Below are positions 9,133 through 17,450 of a stretch of 48,061 nt of DNA, piece by piece. The notes under the pieces were generated by a model. The model was given only the letters and a program-made list of their open reading frames with translations, searched no databases and was not told the DNA's origin. This stretch comes from an uncultured Caulobacteraceae bacterium (lineage in GTDB: Bacteria; Pseudomonadota; Alphaproteobacteria; Caulobacterales; Aquidulcibacteraceae). How positions within the stretch are numbered: the first letter of the stretch is position 1; each line of letters begins with the position of its first letter. Made by a program: the position numbers and the translations under genes. The DNA lies in assembly GCA_902826145.1 (NCBI GenBank), contig CADEDT010000006.1, positions 1-48,061 of the forward strand, in the 5' to 3' direction.

Positions 9133-11895
9133 CTAGTTCACCGGCCGCCCGTTGACGTCCCAGATTTCCAGCGGCGCGATGTTGAGGCTGCGGATGCCGG
9201 CTTCGACTTGCGCGCGGTCGCCGACGACGACCCAGACCAGATCGTTGTCGTGCACGATTGAGCGCGCCGCCGTTTGTGCTTCCGCGAGCGTCAGCGCTCG
9301 GTAGCGAGCGGGTAGCGAGGGCGTCCAATCGAGCGGGCGGCCGTTGGCGTTGGCTTGGGTCAGCGCACCAAGCACATTCGACGCCGTCTCGAACGAGCCC
9401 GGCAGTGAGCGGATCGATTGCACACGGGCGCGCTCGAATTCCTCGGCCGTGATCGGACGACGGCCGACGATGTCGCTGAACTCGCGCCGCAGTTCGACGA
9501 GCGCTTCGCGCGTCTTATCCGTCTGCACCGGCGCGTAGATCAGCCATGGCCGCGGCCCGCGCCCGTTCTGGAAGAACGTGTACGAACCATAGGACCAGCC
9601 CTTGCCCTCGCGCAGGTTCATGTTCACGCGCGCCGAGAAGAGGCCGCCGAGCGTGTCGTTCATCACCTCCTGCGCGATCACATCCGGCGCGTTGGCGCTC
9701 GTGGTGGCGCGGCCGGCAAGGATCAATGTCTGCGGCGAGTTCGGGCGATCGACCAGGATGAGCCGTGGACCCGTGCGCGTTGGCGCCGCGACCGGCGCAA
9801 TCGCGGGTGTAGGCTCCGACGGCGCGCTCCAGCCGCGGAATGCAGTTTCCAGCGCCGCTGTTGCTTCCGCCATCGAGATATCGCCGACGATGAAGAACGT
9901 CGCATTGTCCGGGCGGATGCGTTGGCGATGGAAGGTGACCAGATCATCGCGTGTCAGCGAGTTGATCGAGTCCGCGGTGCCACTTCCAGTCAACGGCGCG
10001 CCATACGCGCTCTCCGTGCCGTAGATCGCCGGCGGGAGCAGGCGCAGCGCAAGGTTCACCGGATCGGCTTGCTCTTGCTCGATGCCGGCCAGCCAGACGC
10101 CGCGTACGCGATCGATGTCTGTCTGATTGAACGCCGGATTGCGGATCACGTCAGCCATCAGCGCGAGAGAGGGCGTGAGGTTGGTCTTGAGCGCGGAGAG
10201 CCGCACGCCCGTCATCTCGATGTTCGCGCCCGAGAAGAGCTGTGCGCCGAGGCGTTCGGCATCGGCGGAGACTTCCAGCGCCGAACGAGACGTGGTGCCT
10301 TCATCCATCATCGATGCCGAGAACGAGGCCCAGCCGAGCTTGTGGCCCACGTCCGCCGTATAGCCGCCTTCGAACTGCGCCGAGACTTCTACCAGTGGCG
10401 CACCGGTGCGTTGCGCCAGCACGACGCGTGCGCCGTTCGAGAGCGTGCCGCGTTCGATATTCGGGAATGTGAGTTCTGGCGTCGCCGTCACTTGCGGGAT
10501 GCCGCTGCGGTCGGCGTGGACTGTGCCCGCGGTGAGGTTGCCGAACGGCACGACATCAATCTGGTGATAGCCGCGACGCATCCAGGTACGCGCGGTGTTG
10601 GCCACATCGCGCGCGGTCGCGTCACGCATCCAGCCCAGATAGGTGCGATAGAAATTCGGATCGTCCGCGTAGAGCCAGCCTTCGGCCAGGATCGGCGCCT
10701 TGCCGCCGAAACCGCCGACGCGTTCGCTCTGGCGCACGAAGTTCGCGTACTGCGCCATCCGCACGCGCTGAAGTTCTTGCGCTGTCGGGCCGGAGGCGAG
10801 GAAGCGTTCCACCTCAGCGTCGATCGCCGCGTTAGCGCGGGCAATGTCGACCCCATCGGTCAGCGTGACCTGAATGTTGAACATGCTCGCGAGCTCGTGG
10901 TTGTCCAGGAAAACCGCGACATCCGTGGCCAGCGGCTGTTCGTAGACCAGCGATTCATAGAGGCGCGACGAGCGGCCGGAGCCGAGCACGTCAGCCGCCA
11001 TTTCGAGCATCAACGCGTCGCGTGTGGTGCGGCCGGGCGTTGCCCAAACACGGTAGATACGTGCTTGCGGCACGCGATCGCGGAGCACGTCGTGCGTGTT
11101 GTTCTCGCGGATCGGCACCAAAGCTTCGCGGCGTGTGACCGGCGGGCCGGGCTCGATATCGCCGAAGTAGCGCTCAACAAGCGGCCGTGCGGTGGCGACA
11201 TCGATATCGCCAACAATTGCCAGTACCGCATTCGCCGCGCCGTAATAGCGGCGGAACCAGCCTTGCACGTCATCGAGCGAGGCTGCGCTCAGATCGTCCA
11301 TCGAACCGATCGTTGACCACGAATAGGGGTGGCCAGCCGGGAAGAGGCCTTCGAGCATCGCGTACTCGACGAGGCCGTATGGCTGGTTGTCGCCTTGGCG
11401 CTTTTCGTTTTGCACAACGCCGCGCTGCTCATCGAGGCGCGCTTGATCGACGACGCCAAGCAGATGGCCCATGCGATCGCTTTCCATCCACAGCGTCATT
11501 TCCAAAGCCGGCGTGGGGACGGTTTGGAAATAGTTGGTGCGATCGAACCAGGTGGTGCCGTTCATGTCGGTGGCGCCGACTTCTTCGAACGGGCCAAAAT
11601 AATCCTGGTTGTAGTGCTCCGAGCCGTTGAACATTAGGTGTTCAAAGAGGTGCGCAAAACCGGTGCGTCCTGGGTCCTCGTCGCGCGAGCCAACGCCGTA
11701 CCAAATACCGACGGCGACGACAGGCGCCTTGCGGTCGGTACTGACGATGACGCGCAGGCCGTTGGAGAGCGTGAACGTCTCGTACGGAATTTCGATGTCG
11801 GGCAGCGCCTGCGCACCGCGTCCTGATTGTCCGAAAGCCGGCGTTGCAGCCGCAAGCGTGGCCAGCGCCATGGCGGCCAAGACATTCTTGAACAT
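9133..11895 (-). CDS. M16 family zinc metallopeptidase (pitrilysin-like, two-lobed)
   Basis: 920 aa from the ATG at 11895, chosen because GGGGAG sits just upstream and a Sec signal peptide follows at once (MFKNVLAAMALATLAAATPA, cleavage likely near AFGQ). The inverted zinc motif HxxEH appears as HLFEH (about residues 82-86). The first lobe therefore carries the active site; the second lobe (about 470-900) has the M16_C fold but no HxxEH, as is normal for this architecture. It is predicted to degrade peptides in the periplasm. A downstream in-frame candidate start is not needed. A long open frame on the opposite strand here is an antisense shadow. Confidence 0.94.
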   Translation of the reverse strand: MFKNVLAAMALATLAAATPAFGQSGRGAQALPDIEIPYETFTLSNGLRVIVSTDRKAPVVAVGIWYGVGSRDEDPGRTGFAHLFEHLMFNGSEHYNQDYFGPFEEVGATDMNGTTWFDRTNYFQTVPTPALEMTLWMESDRMGHLLGVVDQARLDEQRGVVQNEKRQGDNQPYGLVEYAMLEGLFPAGHPYSWSTIGSMDDLSAASLDDVQGWFRRYYGAANAVLAIVGDIDVATARPLVERYFGDIEPGPPVTRREALVPIRENNTHDVLRDRVPQARIYRVWATPGRTTRDALMLEMAADVLGSGRSSRLYESLVYEQPLATDVAVFLDNHELASMFNIQVTLTDGVDIARANAAIDAEVERFLASGPTAQELQRVRMAQYANFVRQSERVGGFGGKAPILAEGWLYADDPNFYRTYLGWMRDATARDVANTARTWMRRGYHQIDVVPFGNLTAGTVHADRSGIPQVTATPELTFPNIERGTLSNGARVVLAQRTGAPLVEVSAQFEGGYTADVGHKLGWASFSASMMDEGTTSRSALEVSADAERLGAQLFSGANIEMTGVRLSALKTNLTPSLALMADVIRNPAFNQTDIDRVRGVWLAGIEQEQADPVNLALRLLPPAIYGTESAYGAPLTGSGTADSINSLTRDDLVTFHRQRIRPDNATFFIVGDISMAEATAALETAFRGWSAPSEPTPAIAPVAAPTRTGPRLILVDRPNSPQTLILAGRATTSANAPDVIAQEVMNDTLGGLFSARVNMNLREGKGWSYGSYTFFQNGRGPRPWLIYAPVQTDKTREALVELRREFSDIVGRRPITAEEFERARVQSIRSLPGSFETASNVLGALTQANANGRPLDWTPSLPARYRALTLAEAQTAARSIVHDNDLVWVVVGDRAQVEAGIRSLNIAPLEIWDVNGRPVN

Positions 11896-12027
11896 CGCTA
11901 CTCCCCACGAGTTTGCGAGCAAGATAGCCGGGCCGAAGCGCAACGCCAGCGCTTTGCTTCTAGCCGCCACTTTCGCCTGAGACGCGCAAGTCCTATGTCT
12001 TCAACGTCTTATGGAGGGCGACCAGAC

Positions 12028-12345
12028 ATGATCATCTCGACGACGTTCGACGTGCACGGCCGTAGCGTCACGCAGCACCTAGGACTTGTGCGCGGCAACG
12101 TGGTGCGCTCGCGCTTCATTGGCCGCGATCTGGTCGCTGGCCTTCGCATGATCGTCGGCGGCGAGATCCATGAGTACACGAAGCTTTTGGCCGAAAGCCG
12201 CGAACAGGCGCTTGATCGCATGATACAACATGCGCAGTCGGTCGGCGCCGACGCTGTAATCGGTGTGCGTTTCGAGACGACGGATGCGGGTCAAGGCCAA
12301 GCGACTGAAGTGCTCGCGTACGGGACGGCTGTGAAGCTTACTTAG
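12028..12345 (+). CDS. YbjQ/UPF0145 family protein (heavy-metal-binding domain)
   Basis: 105 aa from the ATG at 12028, which begins MIISTTFDVHGR as in other family members; GGAGGG lies upstream. The protein has the family core: VRGNVVRSRFIGRD, then a helix LAESREQALDRMIQHA, then GADAVIGVRFET and LAYGTAVKL. YbjQ proteins form pentamers; their biochemical role is uncertain. An earlier in-frame ATG at 11995 would add 11 residues without family support. The stop overlaps that of the convergent membrane protein gene by 4 nt (TTAG). Confidence 0.9.
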   Translation: MIISTTFDVHGRSVTQHLGLVRGNVVRSRFIGRDLVAGLRMIVGGEIHEYTKLLAESREQALDRMIQHAQSVGADAVIGVRFETTDAGQGQATEVLAYGTAVKLT

Positions 12346-13067
12346 GCTGGCTGCGCGGCGCGTGACGGTGAGGCGTGCATGAGCCGCCACGCGGCGAGCA
12401 TGACGATGCCCGCGGACACATCGATCATTAGCCCAAACGCCACCAGGAACATCACGTGGTGGATAAAGAGGTGCGCTGCCGGTGCGCGCGCGAGTTCGCC
12501 GAGGCGCCAATCAGCGGCGCGACGCAGGCCCCAATCGAAGAATGCGCCAGCGGCCAGAACGCCCGCAGTGATTACCGTCCACACCGGTACATGCGGCAGA
12601 TCGAGCGGAAGGCCCGCGATCATATGCGGCGCGGTGTAGGCGACGAGCGCCACCCCATAGATCGGCGTCATCCATGCATGCGCCAGCGACTTAAGCGTCG
12701 TTTCAGCCGGACGGCCGGCAGCCGCCGACAGGCGCTTTGCTTCGCCAACGCTCCAGTGCGTGTCCGCAACGATGCGCCACACAAAAATGACGCCAATCGC
12801 GCCTGCCGAGCCGACGAACGCGCCGACGATTAAAGCTGCGATGATCGGGCCGGCGAATGAAGTCGCGTCGAAACGAATCTGTTCGCCGCTGAGCAACACG
12901 CGTGCGCCGAGCGCCGCGAGACCTAGAACCGCCAGCGGCGGTGAAAGCAGAGAAACTGCGCCCAGCATCAGCGCGCCGAGGGCGGCGATAACGCCGCGAT
13001 CTATCGCAAAGCGGCTCGCAGCGCCCGGGTGGGGCGCTGCGAGTGCGTTTGGGACTAGTCCGTTCAT
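12342..13067 (-). CDS. Polytopic membrane protein, unknown function
   Basis: 241 aa with about six hydrophobic helices (near 26-48, 48-60, 72-95, 130-150, 163-180, 205-228) separated by short polar loops. HIS-rich spots (LFIHHVMFL) near the C-terminus are visible. It may belong to the broad Yip1-like group, which fits the SLAHAWMTPIYGVALVAY segment, but I cannot confirm this. No strong ribosome binding site is seen. An inverted repeat (GCGTAAAC...GTTTACGC) lies 34-65 nt upstream of the start. Confidence 0.8.
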   Translation of the reverse strand: MNGLVPNALAAPHPGAASRFAIDRGVIAALGALMLGAVSLLSPPLAVLGLAALGARVLLSGEQIRFDATSFAGPIIAALIVGAFVGSAGAIGVIFVWRIVADTHWSVGEAKRLSAAAGRPAETTLKSLAHAWMTPIYGVALVAYTAPHMIAGLPLDLPHVPVWTVITAGVLAAGAFFDWGLRRAADWRLGELARAPAAHLFIHHVMFLVAFGLMIDVSAGIVMLAAWRLMHASPSRAAQPA

Positions 13068-13100
13068 GGCTCAACGGTTTGAGCCAACGTCGTGAAGGCC

Positions 13101-13132
13101 GCGTAAACTTAAGAATAACCAAGCGTTTACGC
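13101..13132. repeat. Inverted repeat GCGTAAAC / GTTTACGC upstream of membrane gene
   Basis: Two perfect 8-nt arms (13101-13108 and 13125-13132) with a 16-nt AT-rich spacer. It sits in the short region upstream of the minus-strand gene starting at 13067 and downstream of the gene ending at 13161, so it could be an operator or part of a promoter. There is no adjoining T-tract, so it is not terminator-like. Confidence 0.35.
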
Positions 13133-13160
13133 TAATGGACCGACGGTTAACCGCGCCGGA

Positions 13161-13880
13161 TTAGTGATCCCGGCTCGGGTCGCGGTTGCGGCGACGGCGG
13201 CCTTCCTCTTGTTGCTCTGGCTGTTGGCCAGCCTGCTCTTGCGTCGCTGCTTGCTGCGCGGCGGCTTCTGCCGCGGCTTGTTCTTGTGCGGCGCGCGCGG
13301 CGGCCTGCTCGTTTGCTTGGCCTTGCCACGTCGCATCGTTTGGGTGGCCCAGCGACGCGAAAAGGGCGTCATAAGCCGAAGCTGATGTTGCGCCCCTACA
13401 AAATGCCCTGAGTTCAAGACCCGGCCTCGCTTGGATAGCGGCGTAGATGGGCGCGGTGGCGCCAGCGAGTTCAGCGCGCTGAATCGGCCAGAAATGACTC
13501 GTATCCACCGACTGAGACGTGAGAGCCGCTGTCGGACTTGGAAAGAAGAGTCGGTTGGTCACTGTGTTCGCGGCCCTCACCCAATCCGCGGCAGGCAAGG
13601 CCGTGGTCGTGTTGCGAACGGCGCCCGCGCTGCTGTTTGCGCTGACACTGTTTGGAACGCTGAAGAAGTAGCAGTCTGACCGAGCATTGAACGCGGAGAC
13701 CGCCGTTGTCTGAGACGGGCTACCATCCGGATTTGGCCGAACTCGTTCTTCGCGCACGCCGTCGAAACCTGTTCGGTCAAACGTCAAGCGCCCGTTCGGG
13801 TCGTTCCATTGCTCCGCGGAGGCAACGCCGCCTACGGTCAGTCCCACGCCAATAACGGCGGCAAGCGCAAGCGTGCGCAT
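13161..13880 (-). CDS. Secreted protein with Gln/Ala-rich tail, unknown family
   Basis: 239 aa from the ATG at 13880, preceded by GGAGG and followed by a signal peptide (MRTLALAAVIGVGLTVGGVASA). The mature part has a DPNGRLTFDR segment, then a region around 130-155 reading VDTSHFWPIQRAELAG that is shared with the next gene upstream (VDTSDAWPIQRAVISG). The C-terminal third is dominated by Gln, Ala and Glu, probably a coiled coil or disordered linker, ending in a basic RRRRNRDP stretch. Periplasmic or outer-membrane location is inferred. No known domain recognised. Confidence 0.75.
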   Translation of the reverse strand: MRTLALAAVIGVGLTVGGVASAEQWNDPNGRLTFDRTGFDGVREERVRPNPDGSPSQTTAVSAFNARSDCYFFSVPNSVSANSSAGAVRNTTTALPAADWVRAANTVTNRLFFPSPTAALTSQSVDTSHFWPIQRAELAGATAPIYAAIQARPGLELRAFCRGATSASAYDALFASLGHPNDATWQGQANEQAAARAAQEQAAAEAAAQQAATQEQAGQQPEQQEEGRRRRNRDPSRDH

Positions 13881-14020
13881 CCTAGATCCTCCAAACTCAC
13901 CCTCAAGCCGGAATTTCGCGCCGAATGCGGCGCAGTCAAGACCCCAGACGCCACCTGCGAGGCCGCGTACGCTTTTGTGCGCTGCGGCATCGTGGATTTC
14001 GCCATGGCATGGGGAAGGGG

Positions 14021-14641
14021 TCATCGCCATTCTGCGTCGCGCGGATGGCGCATGGAGCCTAGTACCGTATCGGCGAAAGCGGCTGCGTCGCTGTTCGTGG
14101 TCTGGTGTGTCCAGCAAGCGGCGGCGATGTTGGAACCAGGCCTCTGCTGCGCGGCGACGTTAATAACCAAATCCGGGCCGCTGATCACCGCTCTCTGTAT
14201 GGGCCACGCATCGCTCGTGTCGACGTATGTGCGTATTGCGGCGTCAGGCGGATGATCTGGCAACTCGGTCTCGCCCCGACGCCGCAATTGCTCCATGACC
14301 TCAAGCCAATTTCTTGAGTTGAATGGACTGCGTGTCAGTTCACGCAGCGCCGCGCCATTCATGGATTCCGTCCTCGGCGCATACGTTGAGGTCAAGACGC
14401 AAGTCGAATGAGGATCGCTCGCGAAAGGCGCGCTGTAGATTGTGATTGTTGACGGAACCATGCAGTTGCCTGCCTCGGACTCATAAGCGCAGGGCTGCAA
14501 CTGACCCGGAAAGGAAAACACCTCCGCGCGCCGCGGTAGCTCAACGGTGAATGTGCCTCTTGGATGGCTCCAGAGACGTGCCTCCGAGGGACTCGCCCAA
14601 AGCGCCGCGAGTGCTAGGATTGCAACTGCAACCGTGCGCAT
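14021..14641 (-). CDS. Secreted protein, paralogue of the neighbouring gene
   Basis: 206 aa from the ATG at 14641, with GGAGA upstream and a signal peptide (MRTVAVAILALAALWASPSEA). It shares with the downstream gene an opening motif (WSHPRGTFTVELPRR versus WNDPNGRLTFDRTGF), a VDTS-x2-WPIQRA segment and a following RPG with Cys, so the two are tandem diverged copies. It lacks the Gln/Ala-rich tail of its partner. Several Cys pairs suggest disulphides in the periplasm. The 140 bp between the two genes could hold a separate promoter. No known domain is recognised. Confidence 0.75.
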   Translation of the reverse strand: MRTVAVAILALAALWASPSEARLWSHPRGTFTVELPRRAEVFSFPGQLQPCAYESEAGNCMVPSTITIYSAPFASDPHSTCVLTSTYAPRTESMNGAALRELTRSPFNSRNWLEVMEQLRRRGETELPDHPPDAAIRTYVDTSDAWPIQRAVISGPDLVINVAAQQRPGSNIAAACWTHQTTNSDAAAFADTVLGSMRHPRDAEWR

Positions 14642-14698
14642 GGAGTGTCTCCGCCGAATGCGAAACATGCACGGTTAGTAGCGAAAGGCAATCGACCC

Positions 14699-15565
14699 AT
14701 GAGCTTGCGCGGAAAGACCCTCTTCATCACCGGCGCGAGCCGCGGCATCGGCCTCGCCATCGGCCTGCGCGCCGCCCGCGACGGCGCCAACGTTGTGATC
14801 GCAGCCAAGACGGCAGAGCCCCACAAGAAGCTGCCGGGCACGATTTATACCGCCGCCGAAGAGATCGAGAAGGCGGGCGGCCAGGCGCTGCCGATCGTTG
14901 TCGATGTGCGCGAACCTGACAGCGTGAACGCGGCCGTGGAAGCAGCCGTCGCACGCTTCGGCGGCATCGATATTTGCGTCAACAACGCCTCGGCCATTCA
15001 ACTCACTGGCACGCTGCAAACCGACATCCGCCGCTACGACTTGATGCATCAGGTCAATGCACGCGGCACCTACGTCGTCAGCCGCGCCTGCATTCCGCAT
15101 CTGAAGCAAGCGTCGAACCCGCACGTTTTGATGCTATCGCCGCCGCTCGACATGAGCCCACAATGGTTCGGCAATCACGTGGCCTACACGATGGCCAAGT
15201 ACGGCATGAGCATGTGCGTGCTCGGTATGGCGCGCGAGTTCAAGGATGAGGGTATTGCCTTCAACGCGCTCTGGCCGCGAACGGGCATAGCCACTGCGGC
15301 CATCGAGTTTGCGCTGACAGGCGAAGAGGGCCTGCGCCACTGCCGCACCGTCGACATCATGTCAGATGCCGCGCACGCCATTTTCACATCGCCCGCTCGC
15401 GAATGCACCGGCAACTTCTTCATCGACGACGTGCTGCTGTACGAGCGCGGTGAACGCGATTTCGACAAGTACCGCGTCGATCCCACGAAGAATCTGATGC
15501 CGGACTTCTTTGTACCGGAGAACACGCCACTGCCGCCGGGTGTCAGCCTTGGGCCGAAGGCGTGA
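14699..15565 (+). CDS. SDR family NAD(P)-dependent oxidoreductase (HSDL2-like)
   Basis: 288 aa from the ATG at 14699. Classical short-chain dehydrogenase: the glycine motif TGASRGIG (11-18), NNAS (95-98), and a catalytic Ser147 / Tyr163 / Lys167 set (YTMAK). The insertion KLPGTIYTAAEEIEKAGG after the second strand is typical of the HSDL2-like subgroup of human hydroxysteroid dehydrogenase-like 2, often linked to lipid metabolism. The end of the gene overlaps the GTG start of the 2OG oxygenase gene by 4 nt (GTGA), so the two are probably coupled. Substrate unknown. Confidence 0.93.
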   Translation: MSLRGKTLFITGASRGIGLAIGLRAARDGANVVIAAKTAEPHKKLPGTIYTAAEEIEKAGGQALPIVVDVREPDSVNAAVEAAVARFGGIDICVNNASAIQLTGTLQTDIRRYDLMHQVNARGTYVVSRACIPHLKQASNPHVLMLSPPLDMSPQWFGNHVAYTMAKYGMSMCVLGMAREFKDEGIAFNALWPRTGIATAAIEFALTGEEGLRHCRTVDIMSDAAHAIFTSPARECTGNFFIDDVLLYERGERDFDKYRVDPTKNLMPDFFVPENTPLPPGVSLGPKA

Positions 15566-16455
15566 TCAAACCCGCACTCGCAGGTTTTGAGGAATTGTTG
15601 CCGCAGCTCGAAGCGGATCGCGGCGTCGATATTGGTGCGGCGTATGCCACCATCCAATCCGCAGCGGACGCCGGTGACGCGCGTGCAGCCTTGCTGGCGG
15701 CTTGCGCCGCCGGGATCGGATACGGTCGTCCGATTGACCTCCACGAGGCGCTCAAGTGGCTCTCGGTGGCAGCGGATCGCGGTAGCGATAGCGCGCGTAG
15801 GCAATTGGTGTTTCTTGGCCCGGATCCGGTTGATGTCGATGCGTGGACCGCTGCGCGCCCGACCCGCTCCGTCAATGAGGCGCCTCGCGTCGCTGTTTGC
15901 GATGGATTTCTCGATGCGCAGTTATGCGCTTGGCTCATCGAGCAGGGCGCGCCTTTGCAGGAGACTGCGTATGTCTACAACCCAAGAACCGGGCAAGCCG
16001 ACCAAGATGATGTGCGCACGAACAGCGCTGCGTCTTTCAAGCTGACCGAGTTGGATCTGCCGCTGATCCTTGTTCGCCACCGCATCGCCAATACGATTGG
16101 CGTTCCGGTTGAGCATTTCGAGCGCACGTCGGTGTTTCGTTATCGCACCGGCCAAACCTTCGCGGATCACGCCGACTACATTAGTACGTCCTTCAGCGCC
16201 GAAATCCGCCAGCGCGGGCAAAGGCCGTGCACCTTCCTGGTTTATCTCAACGACGCTTTCGAAGCGGGTGAAACCCACTTCGTGCGCATAGATAAGAAAT
16301 TCCGCGTGGGCGTCGGCGACGCCCTGTTTTGGCGCAATGTTGACGAGAGCGGTGCGCCGGACGAAAGCACCCAGCACGCCGGAGCACCGCCGACGAGTGG
16401 TGAGAAATGGCTGCTTTCCCAATTCATCCGCGACAAGCCGCAAGCGCCGGGCTGA
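15562..16455 (+). CDS. 2OG-Fe(II) oxygenase (prolyl 4-hydroxylase-like) with Sel1-like N-terminus
   Basis: 297 aa, GTG start inside the previous stop (GTGA). The N-terminal part (about 25-82) reads like Sel1/TPR-like repeats (DARAALLAACAAGIGYGRPIDLHEAL is spread over two helices). The C-terminal part (about 108-290) is a P4Hc double-stranded beta-helix with iron ligands H203 and D205 (FADHADY) and H272 (TQHAG), and K282 as the 2-oxoglutarate anchor. It hydroxylates a protein or other substrate using O2 and 2-oxoglutarate. The Sel1 part may dock a protein partner; the target is unknown. Confidence 0.9.
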   Translation: MIKPALAGFEELLPQLEADRGVDIGAAYATIQSAADAGDARAALLAACAAGIGYGRPIDLHEALKWLSVAADRGSDSARRQLVFLGPDPVDVDAWTAARPTRSVNEAPRVAVCDGFLDAQLCAWLIEQGAPLQETAYVYNPRTGQADQDDVRTNSAASFKLTELDLPLILVRHRIANTIGVPVEHFERTSVFRYRTGQTFADHADYISTSFSAEIRQRGQRPCTFLVYLNDAFEAGETHFVRIDKKFRVGVGDALFWRNVDESGAPDESTQHAGAPPTSGEKWLLSQFIRDKPQAPG

Positions 16456-16547
16456 ATCGTTTCGGTCACAGGGATGTGAAGACCTGTGATCGCAAATGAA
16501 TTGTCGGATCGCGTTCGCGGCAGAGAGTGGTGACGCGGGAGGCGGCC

Positions 16548-17450
16548 ATGAAAGAGTTAGGCGCGGCGCTGGGCTTTGCGTTGTTGGTGGGAGCGGCGAG
16601 TGCCCAACCGGTTGAGCCCGACATCGTCGTTACCGGTGAGCGGCTGCACGAGATGGTGCGCAGCTTCGTCACCGAGGTCGCGGTCGCGCCGCAGGCCGAA
16701 GACCAGATTGCGCGCTGGGATCGCCGTGTCTGCACGCGCCTCGCCGGTATGCCCCAACGCCAGGCGCAGTTCATCGTCGATCGCATCGCGCAGCGGGCGC
16801 ACCAAGTTGATCTCGAACCCGGCGGACCGGGATGTCAGGTGAACGTGCTGGTGTTCGTCACGCCAGATTCCAATCGGCTCGCTGCAGCGTTCATGCAGGA
16901 ATACCGCGTTGTGCTCGATGGCGGGCGCGAGGCGAACATGATTACCGCCGGCGATGAAATGCTTACAGATTTCGTCGAGACGCCGCGTCCGGTGCGTTGG
17001 TGGCACGTGATGCAGACCGTTGCGGAGAATGGCGTGATCGTCCGGAATACGCGGCCGATGTATCGCGCGGGCAACCTGACAGGCGTTTCTGTTGTGCGGA
17101 TCGGCGGGCTTGCCGGGCGAACAGAGCGGCCCACGCGCCAAGACTTCAACCGCGTTGTCATTATCGTTGATGCGACAATGGCCGACGGCGTGCGTCTTGA
17201 TGCGCTTGGCGACTACATCGCCATGACGGCGCTGGCGCAACTCGACCCCAAGACGGACACCTCGCCCTACAACAGCATCCTGAATCTCTTCAACGCGAGC
17301 ACGCCGGCGAAGCCCGCTGCGATGACGGAATGGGATGAGGCCTATCTGCAAGGATTGTATTCCATGCGGCGCAACGCGACGGGCTCTGACCGGCAGCAGG
17401 CCGACATCGTGCGCACGATGGAACGCACGCCCGACGTGGCGACGCCCTAG
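16548..17450 (+). CDS. Secreted hypothetical protein with IVVTGER motif
   Basis: 300 aa from the ATG at 16548 (GGGAGG upstream). Signal peptide to about residue 20 (LLVGAASA-QP). The mature N-terminus has DIVVTGERLHEMV, a motif seen at the start of many secreted proteins of Caulobacterales and Sphingomonadales. A Cys pair (RRVCTRLAG and GPGCQVNV) could form a disulphide. The remainder (VNVLVFVTPDSNRLAA, VDATMADGVRLDALGDYIAM) is alpha/beta in pattern. Family unrecognised; likely periplasmic. Its stop overlaps the stop of the convergent ligase gene (CTAG). Confidence 0.8.
   Translation: MKELGAALGFALLVGAASAQPVEPDIVVTGERLHEMVRSFVTEVAVAPQAEDQIARWDRRVCTRLAGMPQRQAQFIVDRIAQRAHQVDLEPGGPGCQVNVLVFVTPDSNRLAAAFMQEYRVVLDGGREANMITAGDEMLTDFVETPRPVRWWHVMQTVAENGVIVRNTRPMYRAGNLTGVSVVRIGGLAGRTERPTRQDFNRVVIIVDATMADGVRLDALGDYIAMTALAQLDPKTDTSPYNSILNLFNASTPAKPAAMTEWDEAYLQGLYSMRRNATGSDRQQADIVRTMERTPDVATP

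Noticed and set aside
9418..11316. Long open frame on the plus strand opposite the M16 protease gene
   Set aside because: It is a high-GC shadow frame, rich in Arg and His with no recognisable domain; the minus-strand product has an intact HxxEH motif and signal peptide.
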